A stretch of DNA of 64,000 nt from Breoghania sp. GTDB lineage: Bacteria > Pseudomonadota > Alphaproteobacteria > Rhizobiales > Stappiaceae. The notes under the pieces were generated by a model. The model did not search any database. It was not told where the DNA came from and saw only the letters and a list, made by a program, of their open reading frames with translations. Each line of letters begins with the position of its first letter. Position 1 is the stretch's first letter. Below are positions 1 through 13,859 of the stretch, piece by piece. The translations under genes and the position numbers were made by a program. The DNA lies in contig NZ_JASJAV010000011.1 in the NCBI RefSeq assembly GCF_030066895.1, positions 1-64,000 on the forward strand. The letters are read 5' to 3'.

Positions 1-155
1 CGCACAATGCGGCGAATGGCCTTGAACATGCGTGCCGCTTCGTCAAGCGTATCGGTTAGACTTGACCCTGCGGGATCATTACGCAGACCTTTGGAGGCGC
101 GCGTATCCTCGGAGGAGCGCAGGTCTCGAGAGGTCGGATTGCGGGACGTCGTCAC
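1..155 (-). CDS. N-terminus of a divergent gene cut by the window edge, possibly a MarR-type regulator
   Basis: An open frame runs from a GTG at 155 off the left edge, 51 codons without a stop. The residues at its inner end (DEAARMFKAIRRIV) resemble the first helix of MarR-family regulators, and regulators of that type are known beside NAGGN genes. That assignment is inference from a short stretch. It would be transcribed divergently from asnO across an 87-bp gap holding AT-rich, partly repeated sequence (cgtttgaa, cgtcaaac). The frame could be chance in GC-rich DNA. Confidence 0.35.
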   Translation of the reverse strand, partial: MTTSRNPTSRDLRSSEDTRASKGLRNDPAGSSLTDTLDEAARMFKAIRRIV

Positions 156-242
156 GGTAAAATTCCATATATCGTTTGAACTCTAATCGATATGCCTCTA
201 ACTATATCGCGTCAAACGAAATCGAGAGATGCCTGATCAACC

Positions 243-2024
243 ATGTGCGGTATTTGCGGCGAGATTCACTTCGACGGTGCCCCGGCCTCCGCGGCCCGGC
301 TGGAACGAATGACGGATGCCATGGCCTCGCTCGGGCCGAACGGTGCCAGCGTCGTGACGCGGGGTCCGGTGGGGCTCGGACACCGCCGTCTGAAGATTAT
401 CGATCTGTCGGAAAAGGCGGCCCAGCCCTTTGTCGATACCGCACTGGGTCTGACCATCGCCTTCAACGGCTGCATCTACAATTACCAGGAGCTGAAGGCC
501 GAGCTTGAGGCCAAGGGCCACGTCTTCGCCTCCACCGGCGATACGGAAGTGATCCTGAAGGCTGGGCCCAGTGGGGCCCGGGTGCGGTGCCGAAGCTCCA
601 GGGCATGTTCGCCTTCGCCATCCACGAGCGCGAGAGCGGCCGGGTGTCGCTGGTGCGCGACCGTTTCGGCATCAAGCCGCTCTATCTGGCGGAGAAGGGC
701 AAGACCCTGCGCTTTGCCTCCACCCTGCCCGCACTGCTGGCAGCGGACGATGTGGACACCGACATCGATCCCACAGCCCTTCACCATTACATGACGTGGC
801 ACGCGGTCGTTCCCGCCCCGCGCACCATCCTGAAGGGCGTGCGCAAGCTGCCCACCGCCACGATCCGCGTGATCGAGCCGGACGGCACGTCGCGCGATCA
901 CACCTACTGGGAACCGACCTTCGTGCGCTCCGACGAAGACATGCGTCGATCGGCCGAGGAATGGCGCGACATGGTGCTGGATGCGCTGCGCCTGTCCGTC
1001 GACCGCCGCATGGTCGCCGACGTGCCGATCGGCGTGCTTTTGTCGGGCGGCGTGGACAGCTCCATGATCGTCGATCGTCGGCCTTCTGGCGGAGGCCGGA
1101 CAGAAGGGGCTGACCACCTTCTCCATCGGATTTGAGGAAGCGCATGGCGAGAAGGGCGACGAGTTCGTCTATTCCGATCTCATCGCCAAGCACTACGGCA
1201 CCGAGCACAACAAGATCTTCATCAAGTCCGACGAGATGATGGAGAACCTGCCGAAGGCGATTGCAGCCATGTCAGAGCCGATGGTCTCCTACGACAATAT
1301 CGGCTTCTTCCTGCTGTCGCGCGAGGTCTCCAAGCACATCAAGGTGGTGCAGTCGGGTCAGGGGGCGGACGAGGTCTTCGGCGGCTATCACTGGTATCCG
1401 CCGCTGGCCGGTTCCATCGATCCGGTCGCCGATTATGCGGGCGCCTTCTTCGACCGTACCCACGAGCGACTTGCCCGCTACCTCCAGCCGCACGTGATGG
1501 CGAACCGCGACGAAAGCCTCGCCTTCGTGGAGGAGCATTTCGCCCGTCCCGGCGCGGACGATCCGGTCGACAAGGCGCTTCGGCTCGACACCAACCTCAT
1601 GCTGGTGGATGACCCGGTCAAGCGCGTCGACAACATGACGATGGCCTGGGGGCTTGAGGCGCGGGTGCCCTTCCTCGATCACGAGCTGGTGGAACTGGCG
1701 GGCCGCATCCCGGCGCAGTTCAAACTCGATCAGGGCGGCAAGGGTGTGCTGAAGGAAGCTGCGCGCAAGGTGATCCCCTCCGAGGTCATCGACCGGCCGA
1801 AGGGCTACTTCCCGGTACCCGCCCTGAAATACATTCAGGGGTCTTACCTGGAGATGGTGCGCGACGCGCTCACCAACGAGAAGGCGCGCTCGCGCGGGCT
1901 TTTCCAGCAGGGTTATCTGGATGATCTCTTCGCCAATCCGACCGAGCACATCACCCGTCTGCGAGGATCGGAACTGTGGCAGGTAGCCCTTCTGGAGATG
2001 TGGCTGCAGGCACAGGGGGTCTGA
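243..2024 (+). pseudogene. asnO: N-acetylglutaminylglutamine amidotransferase (asparagine-synthase type), two frameshifts
   Basis: This enzyme amidates N-acetylglutaminylglutamine to the osmoprotectant NAGGN using glutamine and ATP. The N-terminus MCGICGEIHFDG carries the Cys2 nucleophile of class II glutamine amidotransferases. The synthetase half has the PP-loop SGGVDSS at about residue 267. Length, roughly 590 codons, is normal for AsnO. The product is spread over three frames: 243 to about 575, about 575 to 1075, and about 1075 to 2024. One indel lies in the g/c run near 570 and another after SSMIV near 1075. The next gene starts 2 bp after the stop, so it is an operon with ngg. Identity is secure from the three-gene context; whether the indels are biological or assembly errors is open. 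Confidence 0.88.
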
Positions 2025-2026
2025 GC

Positions 2027-3818
2027 ATGACGGAGCAGGAAAAGACCGCAGCGGCGCGCCAAGGCCTCCTACCTACGATCACAGGCTGCGCCGCATGCGC
2101 GACCAGGGTCTAAAACCTCCGCTGGAAACGACGGAGATGCGCAAGAACGCCTCCATCGATTGCGGCTGAGGTCGGCTGATCTTCGCCGAGACCTTCGACA
2201 ACCCGGATGAACTCGCCGCCACCTTGCGCGATGAAGGGCCGGACCGGCGCGACATCGCCTTCTACCGTGCGCGATCCGCATGTGCTGCTGGCTTGCGCCC
2301 CGCAGGAACTTTTTCTCGACCCCTCTCATACTTTTACCGGGTCGATCTCTCCACCTACCGGCCCGCACGGCGCATTCACAAGGGCTTCCACATCCGTCGA
2401 CTTGCCATCGAGCAGGATGCCCAGGCCGTCAACGTCATCTACCAGTCGCGCCGCATGGTGCAGGTTCCGCCGGAATTCTTCTGGTCCAAGCGCTCCGCCC
2501 AGACGATCACCGTTCTGGTGGTGGAAGATGCGGAAACCGACGAGATCATCGGCACGGTCTACGGCGTCGACCACCGCCATGCCTCCGGCGATCCTGCAAC
2601 GGCTGCTCGCTGTGGTGTCTGACGGTCGCTCCGCAGGCGCACCACGGCGGCATCGGCGAGGCACTCGTGCGTCACACCTGATCGAGCAGTCCCAGGCGCG
2701 CGGCTGCGCCGATCTCGATCTCTCCGTGATGCACGACAACGACCAGGCCATCGCGCTTTACGAAAAGCTCGGTTTCGAGCGCGTGCCCTTCTTCACGGTC
2801 AAGCGCAAGAACCCGATCAACGAGAAGTTCTACGCCGGTCCCACCACCGAGGAGGATCTGAACCCCTACGCCCAGATCATCGTCAACGAAGCGCAGCGGC
2901 ACGGCATCCATGTGGAGGTGACCGATGCCGAGGGCGGCTTCTTCCACCTGACCTATGGCGGCCCCTCCATCCATTGCCGCGAGGCGTTGTCGGAATTCAC
3001 CACCGGTGTGGCGGTCTCCATCTGCGACGACAAGGCCGTGACGCGCCGGGTGGTCAGCCATGCGGGCGTTCAGGTCCCGGCCCAGATCGAGATCGGGCTG
3101 GATGAACCGCTGGATGCGGCCGATGCATTCCTCAAGGAACACGGATCGGTGGTCGTCAAACCGGCGCGTGGCGAACAGGGGCGCGGCGTTGCCATCGATC
3201 TCTCTCCACCGAGGAAGAGGTTCACGGTGCGATCGAGAGCGCGTGCAAGCTCTGCGACCAGGTTATTCTGGAGGAATTCGTCGAGGGCAACGACCTGCGT
3301 CTCCTCGTCATCGATTACCGGGTGGTGGCCGCCGCCATGCGCCGTCCGCCGCTGGTGGTGGGCGACGGGGTTTCCACGATTGCGGAGCTGATCGCCAAGC
3401 AGAGCCGTCATCGTCAGGCGGCGACGGGCAGGGAATCCACCATTCCGGTCGATGAGGAAGCCGAACGCTGCCTTGCGGCGGCCGGTCATTCGCTCGACGA
3501 GGTTCTGGCGGAAGGCACCGACGTGATCGTGCGCTGCTCCGCCAACCTGCACACAGGCGGCACCATTCATAATGTGACCGGCGCGTGCACCCGGCGCTGA
3601 TAGAGGCCGTGGTGAATGCCGCGCGCGCCATCGAGATCCCGGTCACCGGCATCGACCTGATGGTGAAAAGCCCGCGTCTGGCCGACTATCGCTTCATCGA
3701 GGCGAACGAACGCCCGGGGCTGGCCAACCACGAGCTGCAGCCGACGGCGGAACGTTTCGTCGACCTGCTGTTCCCGCTATCAATCCCGCAGGCAAGCCGC
3801 GAGGCACGGAGGAAATAA
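2027..3818 (+). pseudogene. ngg: N-acetylglutaminylglutamine synthetase (GNAT plus ATP-grasp), heavily disrupted
   Basis: The family joins an N-terminal GNAT acetyltransferase to a C-terminal ATP-grasp ligase and makes the N-acetylated glutamine dipeptide of the NAGGN pathway. The ATG at 2027 follows the asnO stop. GNAT signature pieces (HGGIGEALVRH, DNDQAIALYEKLGF) and ATP-grasp pieces (VVVKPARGEQGRGVAI, FIEANERPGLANHEL) are all present, but in different frames. At least six frame changes can be placed (near 2072, 2270, 2330, 2600, 3220 and 3590). A TGA at 2167-2169 replaces the Trp expected after DCG. Total length near 595 codons fits the family. It cannot make a full product as written. 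Confidence 0.86.
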
Positions 3819-3858
3819 GGAGAGCAGGGAAGAGGCGTGGGGGAAAGGATCTTCGAGT

Positions 3859-3994
3859 GGCCCATCCTTCGACACGGGCCCTAACGGCCCTCCTCAGGAT
3901 GACGTTATCGTGTTGTTGGCTCCCCAAAAATGCGAGCGACACATTCAACCTCATCCTGAGGAGCGGTCGCAGACCGCGTCTCGAAGGATGGACC
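3859..3994. repeat. Paired REP-like palindrome, copy 1
   Basis: The left arm begins cccatccttcga and runs through a small hairpin (gggcc-ctaac-ggccc) to cctcaggatgacgtt. A spacer of about 45 bp follows. The inverted right arm reads tcatcctgaggagcggtcgc and ends tcgaaggatgg. The outer arms pair with each other. This copy lies inside the NAGGN operon between ngg and the peptidase gene; the other four copies lie between convergent genes. Confidence 0.85.
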
Positions 3995-4122
3995 ACCTGA
4001 AAGGTCACCGCCGAAGCGCCCCTCCCCGGACCCCGCGATGGGAGCGGCAAAAGCCACACCCTAGCCGAAGCAGGGCATCTGCCCCATCATGACGCTACAG
4101 GAATCAAAGGAACTGTACCGCC

Positions 4123-5321
4123 ATGACGTTGCTCGCCGTCGATATGAACTATCTTGCCAAGTCGCTTCGCGATCTCCTGAAGATCCCGAGCCCGACCGGC
4201 TATACCGACGCCATCGCCCGCCATGTCTGTGAGGAACTGAGCCGCCTCGGCCTCGATTACGAGCTGACCCGGCACGGCGCGGTGCGCGCCGTCCTGCCCG
4301 ACCGCAGCCGCCGCCTGGCGCGCGCCTTCGTCTCCCATGTCGACACGCTCGGCGCGCAGGTCAAATACCTGAAGGAAAACGGTCGGCTGGAACTGGTCCC
4401 GATCGGTCACTGGTCGGCCCAGTTCGCCGAAGGCGCACGCACGACGATCTTCACCGAACAAGGGCACCTATCGCAGCACCATCCTGCCCCCCCCCCCCCA
4501 AGGCCTCCGGCCATACCTTCAACGAGGAGGTGAACGAGGCCCCGATCGGCTGGAAGCACGTGGAGCTGCGTGTCGACGCGCCCTGGCGTGCAATGCCAAC
4601 GACGTGGCGCATCTGGGGATCGATGTGGGCGATATCGTCGCCATCGACCCCCAGCCGAAATTCCTCGACAACGGCTTCCTCGTCTCCCGCCATCTCGACA
4701 ACAAGGCGGGCGTCGCCATCATGCTGGCGGCCATCAAGGCGCTGGTGGATGCAGGCGAGAAGCCGCCGGTCGATATCTTCTGGATCTTCACCATCGCGGA
4801 GGAAGTCGGCCACGGGGCATCTTCGATCCTCACGCCCGACATCGCCTCGCTGATCGCCATCGACAACGGCACCACCGCGCCGGGATAGAATTCCGACGAG
4901 TTCGGCGCCACCATCTCCCTGGCGGACCAGAGAGGTCCTTTCGATTTCCACCTGACCCGCAAGCTGGTGCAGCTCTGCCGGGACAACGATATCCGCTACC
5001 AGAAGGACGTCTTCCGCATTACCGCTCGGATGCGGCCTCGGCGATCGAGGCGGGCGCGGATGTGCGCATGGCGCTGATCACCTTCGGCGTGGATGCCAGC
5101 CACGGCTACGAGCGCATTCACTTCCACGCCCTGCGCTCGCTGGTGGAACTGACCACCTGCTTCGCGCTGAGCCAAGTCGCCATACGCCGCGACGCCAAGG
5201 AGCACGCGGGCCTGAAGGGCTTCCCGCGCCAACCGATGAGCAAGGCCGAGCAGTACCTGACGCCGGAAGTCGACGAGCCGAAAGATGTGGAGTGGAATAC
5301 GAGCACGAGGCGGACGAGTAG
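4123..5321 (+). pseudogene. NAGGN-system M42-family peptidase, disrupted
   Basis: This is an M42/M20-like di-metal aminopeptidase of the type found with asnO and ngg; its role in NAGGN metabolism is not settled. Pieces such as AFVSHVDTLGAQVK (metal-binding His and Asp), SRHLDNKAGVA and FTIAEEVGHGA (catalytic Glu pair) identify it. A run of 13 C at 4487-4499 shifts the frame where about six C would restore ILPPKASGH. A TAG at 4886-4888 sits where Gln is expected (APG-Q-NSDEFG). Further frame changes occur near 4590 and 5020 and at the C-terminus, where the natural stop is probably the TAG ending at 5321. A REP element separates it from ngg. Confidence 0.83.
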
Positions 5322-5339
5322 TGGCTCTGAAGCCTGCAG

Positions 5340-5496
5340 CCGATCCGTCGAGACGGCCTTGGGCCTCCTCAGGATGACGTTATCGTGGTGATAGTTCCAC
5401 GCAAGGCGCCATCCAACACCGAGCCGCCGTCAAAGCCGGCAACACACACAGCGTCATCCTGAGGAGCGGTCGCAGACCGCGTCTCGGAGGATCGGC
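5340..5496. repeat. Paired REP-like palindrome, copy 2
   Basis: Left arm cgatccgtcgagacgg to cctcaggatgacgtt; right arm gcgtcatcctgaggagcggt through gtctcggaggatcgg. The outer arms are slightly diverged from the other copies (gatcc against catcc). It fills the gap between the convergent peptidase (+) and DUF2336 (-) genes. Confidence 0.82.
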
Positions 5497-5546
5497 CGCG
5501 CGAATTGAGCGCAACCAACGTTGAAATGTGGGAACTGTGCTGAGGC

Positions 5547-6616
5547 CTACTCGGCCGCCCTGTGGCCGCCTGCGAGAATGCTGCGCGCCTTTTCCGGGCT
5601 CATTTCCTCGTAGCGCGCAAGGCTCTCCTGAGCCTGCTGACCGGTCAACCGCAGACGGCGGGAGCGCATGCGCACGATCTGGTTGAAGGCATCGGGCGAA
5701 AGCTTCAGCGCCCGGCACAACAGGATGAGCAGCGCATCGTCCCCCTTTAGCACAAGCCGGGTCGTCACCGTCTCGGCCACGTTGCCGATGCGCAAGAACA
5801 GCAGCGCGAGATAGACCGGCTTGTCGTTCTTGGCGAAGAAGACCGCGACCTCGTCGAGCGTCGCCTTGCCTTCCTTGACGGCGCTGATCGCGCTCTCGGT
5901 CTGCGTCTGGGAAGCGCCCAGTTCGCGAAGTTGCGCTTTCACTTCATCCTGCATGCATTGCGTCAGAAGCTGGGTCAGCCCCGGATGTCCGGCAATGCTG
6001 TCCAGCCGATCATGGATGTCGCACGCAGGAGCTGGATCAACCGGCGCGCCGGATCCGGTGGCAGATCGTGGCGGCGCACCAGCGCCTCCTGCAGTTCCTC
6101 GTCCTTGCGCGACTTGGCAACCAACGCGTCGAAACTGTCCTGCGAAAGCACAGTCGACCGATTGTCGGTGACCTTGCGCAAGACATCGTTCGTTCCGCGC
6201 CGGACCAGAATGTCGGTGATGGGCGTGGTCAGATTGAGGCAGGAGGCAAGAGCCTTGAGGTGAGGCTGAGGCTTGCGCTGTGCGAAATCGACCAGACTGT
6301 CGATCTCGAGCACCGGCGAGCCTTCCAGGATGTGACGGGCAATCTCGAGGATCTCGTCATCGGCCAGCCGCAACGCCAGCTCGCGCGGCAACAGCTTGTG
6401 ATCGCCGACCCGCTCAGCCAGTTCAAGGTGAGCGGAATCCTCCAGTCGGTTGAAGAAGCCCAGCACGACGTTTCCGAAAACCTTCGCCAGGTCCTCAGCC
6501 TTGGATCCCTCCACGGCCAGGAATAGGTCGGTCAAGACGTCGATCAGGGCGTTGCGGTCAACCTCCTCGCCCTTTTCGATCATCACCGTCAAACCTTCAA
6601 GTGCCTGCATTCCCAA
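5547..6616 (-). pseudogene. DUF2336 family protein, one frameshift
   Basis: DUF2336 proteins are alpha-helical, mostly alphaproteobacterial proteins of unknown function, normally about 350 residues. The N-terminal part (MGMQALEGLTVMIEKGEEVDRN...) reads from 6616 to about 5975. The C-terminal part (AVKEGKATLDEVAVFFAKNDKPVYLALLFLR) reads in another frame down to 5547. One indel near 5960-5990 separates them. Combined length, about 355 codons, matches the family and the intact paralogue at 15046-16110. No signal peptide or membrane helix is evident, so it should be cytosolic. No function can be assigned. Confidence 0.75.
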
Positions 6617-6956
6617 TCCGTATCAGGTACATCGCCCGTCGCACTCATCCAAAAACCATCATGGTCGGTACCATGGAGCGCATGCCGGGGCCGGGTTCGG
6701 AGACTCGAAGATAAACCCAATGGCTTCAGGAAGGATTAACACCGATAAAGGTTTTTTCAGGCGCAATCCGCACGGCAAAATCGCCCGAAACCGGGCCTGC
6801 GACATTTTCTACAATGATTTGAATCCCGAAGCATATTGTCGTCGCGAGCACGGTTTCCAACGTCGTTGCTGCACAGCAGCATCATTTCTGCTTCTCAACG
6901 GTGTTTTCTATACCTACTCTTGGCTGTCGTAAGACGTCCGACAGGGAGGCTTTGAA
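6617..6956. other. Intergenic region upstream of the microprotein gene
   Basis: No convincing long reading frame was seen; the open frame at 6450-6932 is antisense to the DUF2336 gene and has no family features. The stretch presumably carries divergent promoters for the DUF2336 gene and the 27-codon ORF at 6957. It ends in a strong Shine-Dalgarno sequence (acagggaggc). Confidence 0.4.
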
Positions 6957-7040
6957 ATGACTCTCGACCGCAGTGTTGGTCTAATCATCGTATGCGCCGC
7001 GTTGACGTTCATCGTCGCAATTGTAATCGGCGTTCTTTAG
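6957..7040 (+). CDS. 27-residue single-span membrane microprotein
   Basis: The ORF is absent from the ORF track because of its length. ATG at 6957 is preceded by a near-ideal Shine-Dalgarno (agggagg, about 7 nt upstream). The product begins MTLDRSVG and continues as one uninterrupted hydrophobic stretch of about 19 residues (LIIVCAALTFIVAIVIGVL) ending at TAG. A Rho-independent terminator follows 46 bp downstream, so this is a self-contained short transcription unit. I do not recognise a family. Small hydrophobic proteins of this form often modulate membrane protein complexes, which is only a general expectation. Confidence 0.6.
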   Translation: MTLDRSVGLIIVCAALTFIVAIVIGVL

Positions 7041-7085
7041 TGGCCTGGAGAGTTCGTCTCAAATCGGAAATCGAGTTTCAGGAGT

Positions 7086-7111
7086 GCCCTCGGAGCGAGG
7101 GCGTTCCTTTT
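7086..7111 (+). terminator. Rho-independent terminator of the microprotein gene
   Basis: A perfect 7-bp stem gccctcg/cgagggc with a 3-nt loop (gag) is followed by the T-rich tail gttcctttt. It lies between the microprotein and the convergent azoR gene. Confidence 0.75.
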
Positions 7112-7153
7112 CATTTGATTGAAGCCGTCAGCTCACGCGTCCGCAGTGCGGTC

Positions 7154-7753
7154 TCAGGCGGTCTGCCGGAGCGCTTCCACGGTTTCCTCGATCAGATCGT
7201 GCGCGGCCTTCAAAACTTCCTCCGCCTTGAACAGCTGCTCGCCCGCGTTGATCACGGTCACGTCGTTCAAACCGATGACGCCCAGCACATGCCGCATGTA
7301 GCGGGTCGCGAGATCGACCTCGGAATCCACCGGCACGCCGCCCGATGTCACGATCAGATAGGCCTTCTTGCCCGTGAGCAGCCCTTCCTGCCCCGCTTCG
7401 GTGTAGCGGAACGTCTCGCGCGCCCGGCACACCAGATCGACCCACGCCTTGAGCGCTGCGGGAATGGCGAAATTGTAGATCGGCACGCCGATGACCACCG
7501 CATCGGCCGCGCGCAGCTCGCCGATCAGCGTATCCGACAGCGCCAGCGCCGCCTTGTGCTCGTCCGCATCGGTGAAGTTCGCGGAAATCCAGCTCTCGTT
7601 GACCACCGGCAGATCGACGGCAACGTCGCGGGAGATGACCTTGGTATCGCTGCGACGCGCCTTGACCGCATCAACGAAATGCTTGGTGAGGGCGCGGGAG
7701 ATGGATCCCTCGCTGCGAGCGGAGGAATCAACTTTGAGAATCGTGAGAGACAT
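7154..7753 (-). CDS. azoR: FMN-dependent NADH:quinone/azo reductase
   Basis: A 199-residue flavodoxin-like protein of the AzoR family, which reduces quinones and azo bonds with NADH through bound FMN. The N-terminus MSLTILKVDSSARSEGSISR holds the FMN phosphate-binding loop (SSARSEGS). The flavin-binding segment VPIYNFAIPAALKAWVD and the TSGGVP loop are also in place. Length is typical (about 200). It is cytosolic and likely a homodimer. The gene stands alone, convergent to the microprotein, and shows no lesions. Confidence 0.92.
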   Translation of the reverse strand: MSLTILKVDSSARSEGSISRALTKHFVDAVKARRSDTKVISRDVAVDLPVVNESWISANFTDADEHKAALALSDTLIGELRAADAVVIGVPIYNFAIPAALKAWVDLVCRARETFRYTEAGQEGLLTGKKAYLIVTSGGVPVDSEVDLATRYMRHVLGVIGLNDVTVINAGEQLFKAEEVLKAAHDLIEETVEALRQTA

Positions 7754-8140
7754 TAGCTTCTTTTCCGTTTGACCCGCTTGGGACGGGCTTGGTTCAAACG
7801 ACCAGTTTAGCTATTTCGCATCGCAACATAAGACCTCGTCCTTCGAACACAGCGTTCACACTGCCCTTTTGAACGAGGGAAGAAGGATGCCGATGAGAAG
7901 ATGGAGGCAGAGGGAAGAGGTTGGAGGCTGGCAGGACGCTGCGGAATCTCCACCGTCATGGCCGGGCCTTGTCCGGGCACTCCAGCAGCAGCGGCAAATG
8001 CGGAAAGCGATGGATCTCCCGGATAAAGCCGTGGGATAACGACGGTGAGGGGATGATGTGCTCGGCACGCTCATCACAACGCGCCGACCGCATCGCAAAC
8101 CGGGGAGGAAAGCGCGGCGCTCCCCTCCCCCTGATCTTGC
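7754..8140. other. Intergenic region between azoR and metH
   Basis: The gap holds the azoR promoter side and the 3' side of metH. A stretch from about 7957 (gtcatggccgggccttgtcc) resembles degenerate alphaproteobacterial intergenic repeats but forms no clean palindrome. No gene with family features was seen. Confidence 0.35.
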
Positions 8141-11860
<3,720 letters not shown>

Positions 11861-11876
11861 GCTAGATTACAACCGC

Positions 11877-12791
11877 TCAAGCGGCCTCCTGTTCGGGGGT
11901 CGTCGGGCGCAGACCGAGGATGTGACAGATCGCGAAAACCAGATCCGCCTTGTTCATCGTGTAGAAATGGAAATCCGTGATACCCCGGTCAACCAGGTCC
12001 ATCACCTGCTCCGCAGCGACCGTCGCCGCCACGAGCTTGCGCGTCTCCGGGTCCTCGTCGAGCCCCTCGAAACGATGGGCGAGCCAGTCCGGCACGCTGG
12101 TTCCGGTCTTTTCCGAGAAGCTTGCAATCTGCTTGAAGGAATGGATCGGCACGATGCCCGGCAGGATCGGGATATTGATCCCCGCCGCCCACACACGCTC
12201 CAAATAAGATTCGAACAGGTCGTTGTCGAAGAAGAACTGGGTGATGCTGCGCGCCGCGCCCGCATCGACCTTACGCTTCAGATTGTCCAGTTCCACGCCC
12301 CAGTCAGCGCTTTCGGGATGGCGCTCCGGATAGGCGGCAACCGAGATGTCGAAATCGGCGATCTTCCTGATGCCGCCGACGAGATCGACCGCATTGACGT
12401 AGCCGTCCGGGTGCGGCTCGTAGGCCGTGCCGATACCGCCCACCGGATCCCCGCGCAGCGCCACGATGTTGCGCACGCCGACATTCCAGTAGGAACGGAT
12501 GACCTCGTTCACTTCGTCGCGCGAGGCGTCGACGCAGGTCAGGTGCGCTGCGGGCTGAAGGCTGGTTTCCTTCAGAATACGCGCGACCGTGTTGTGCGTG
12601 CGCTCACGCGTGGAGCCGCTGGCACCGTAGGTCACAGAAACAAAACGCGGCGAAATCGGCGCAAGCTTGGTGATCGACTGCCACAATGCCTCCTCCATCT
12701 TCTCATTTTGAGGTGGGAAGAATTCGAAGGAGACTGCGATATCGTTTTCGCCGGTCAGCCGGGCTTGTCGTTCGTTGGCGTGTTCGATCAT
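11877..12791 (-). CDS. metF: 5,10-methylenetetrahydrofolate reductase
   Basis: MetF reduces methylene-THF to methyl-THF with an FAD cofactor, supplying the methyl donor for MetH. The TIM-barrel protein has the family start ENDIAVSFEFFPPQNEKMEE, with the catalytic Glu in FEFFPP, and the folate/FAD segment NIVALRGDP. The ORF track extends to 12860, but the ATG at 12791 gives the expected start and leaves 1 bp after the regulator's stop, which points to translational coupling. The resulting 304 residues match the family. It sits between the ArsR-methyltransferase gene and metH. Confidence 0.94.
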   Translation of the reverse strand: MIEHANERQARLTGENDIAVSFEFFPPQNEKMEEALWQSITKLAPISPRFVSVTYGASGSTRERTHNTVARILKETSLQPAAHLTCVDASRDEVNEVIRSYWNVGVRNIVALRGDPVGGIGTAYEPHPDGYVNAVDLVGGIRKIADFDISVAAYPERHPESADWGVELDNLKRKVDAGAARSITQFFFDNDLFESYLERVWAAGINIPILPGIVPIHSFKQIASFSEKTGTSVPDWLAHRFEGLDEDPETRKLVAATVAAEQVMDLVDRGITDFHFYTMNKADLVFAICHILGLRPTTPEQEAA

Positions 12792-12792
12792 G

Positions 12793-13821
12793 TCAGGCGA
12801 CTTCCTTGACAGGCTCGGCAGTGGCATCGCCGTAGGAGGCGGCATTCGGGTCACGGGCAAGCCAGAGGGTGACTGTCAGCGGATCTCCCGCATCCGCAGG
12901 CCGATCGGTCGGGGGCGAGAGGTCACGTACGGAAACAAGCTCAAGTCCGGCAGTCTCCAGCCAGCCGGCCATCTGCTCGTGCGAGAAACCGAGCCTGCGA
13001 TGCGCATGGTCGGTTCTGAGGAATTCCAGTTCGTGCGGCGCGAAATCGACGACGAGCAATCGACCGCCGAGCTTCAGGGCCCGCGCCGCTTCTGCAATGG
13101 CACCAGGGGTATCCTCAAGATAGTGAAGCACCTGATGGAAGGTGACAACGTCGAACCGTTGTCCGGCCACGGGCAGCGAATAGATGTCGCCGTGGCGCAC
13201 CTGTGCCGCATGCATGCCCGCCCGCTCGATATTGGCGCGGGCAACACGCAGCATGTCGTGGCTGGTATCGACGCCGAGGCCGCTATCATATAGATCGGAG
13301 AACAGCTCCAGGACACGCCCCGTGCCCGTCCCGAGGTCGAGCATCCGGCCGAAATGACCCTTGCCCAACGCCTCGCGCATGGCCTTTTCCACCGCATCCT
13401 CTGCAATGTAGAGCGTGCGAAGGCTGTCCCAGCTTTCCGCATGGGCGCGAAAGTAAGCGGCGGCCGCTTCCGCATGGGCGCGCTTGATCGCCTGGAGGCG
13501 TTCACGGTCGCGCTCGACCATCGAGTCGGAAGTATCGAGCCGCGACAGCAGCGCCTCGATTAGACCGCCCTGGGCATTGTCGGCGAGCCGGTAATAGACC
13601 CACGACCCTTCGGGAAAACGCTGCACGAGCCCGGCTTCGGTGAGAAGCTTCAGATGTCGCGAAATACGCGGCTGGCTCTGACCGAGAATGGTCGTTGCAT
13701 CCTTCACGGTCAGTTCGCTCTGTGTCAGCAGCGCAAGCAAACGCACCCGCGTCGCCTCGCCGGCGGCACGCAGCCCGTTCAGAAGATCGTCAAGCGACAG
13801 GGTCAGGTCTCGGGAAACCAT
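12793..13821 (-). CDS. ArsR-family regulator fused to a SAM-dependent methyltransferase domain (SahR-like)
   Basis: Residues ~10-95 form a winged helix of ArsR type (LGQSQPRISRHLKLLTEAGLV). Residues ~155-300 form a class I methyltransferase fold with the SAM/SAH-binding motif LDLGTGTGR at about 162. Position at the head of metF-metH suggests a repressor of the methionine cycle that senses S-adenosylhomocysteine, as described for SahR regulators; this ligand is inferred. The ATG at 13821 is preferred over the TTG listed in the track. A near-perfect palindrome lies about 20 bp upstream, consistent with autoregulation. No classical ArsR metal-binding Cys pair is evident. Confidence 0.85.
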   Translation of the reverse strand: MVSRDLTLSLDDLLNGLRAAGEATRVRLLALLTQSELTVKDATTILGQSQPRISRHLKLLTEAGLVQRFPEGSWVYYRLADNAQGGLIEALLSRLDTSDSMVERDRERLQAIKRAHAEAAAAYFRAHAESWDSLRTLYIAEDAVEKAMREALGKGHFGRMLDLGTGTGRVLELFSDLYDSGLGVDTSHDMLRVARANIERAGMHAAQVRHGDIYSLPVAGQRFDVVTFHQVLHYLEDTPGAIAEAARALKLGGRLLVVDFAPHELEFLRTDHAHRRLGFSHEQMAGWLETAGLELVSVRDLSPPTDRPADAGDPLTVTLWLARDPNAASYGDATAEPVKEVA

Positions 13822-13841
13822 CAATCCATTCCATAGGTGGA

Positions 13842-13859
13842 TATAGAGATATCTTTATA
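13842..13859. promoter_or_regulatory. Palindromic operator upstream of the ArsR-metF-metH operon
   Basis: tatagagatatctttata is an 18-bp inverted repeat centred on gatatc with one mismatched pair, ending about 20 bp before the regulator's ATG. Size, symmetry and place suit an ArsR-type dimer site controlling the whole operon. Confidence 0.65.
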
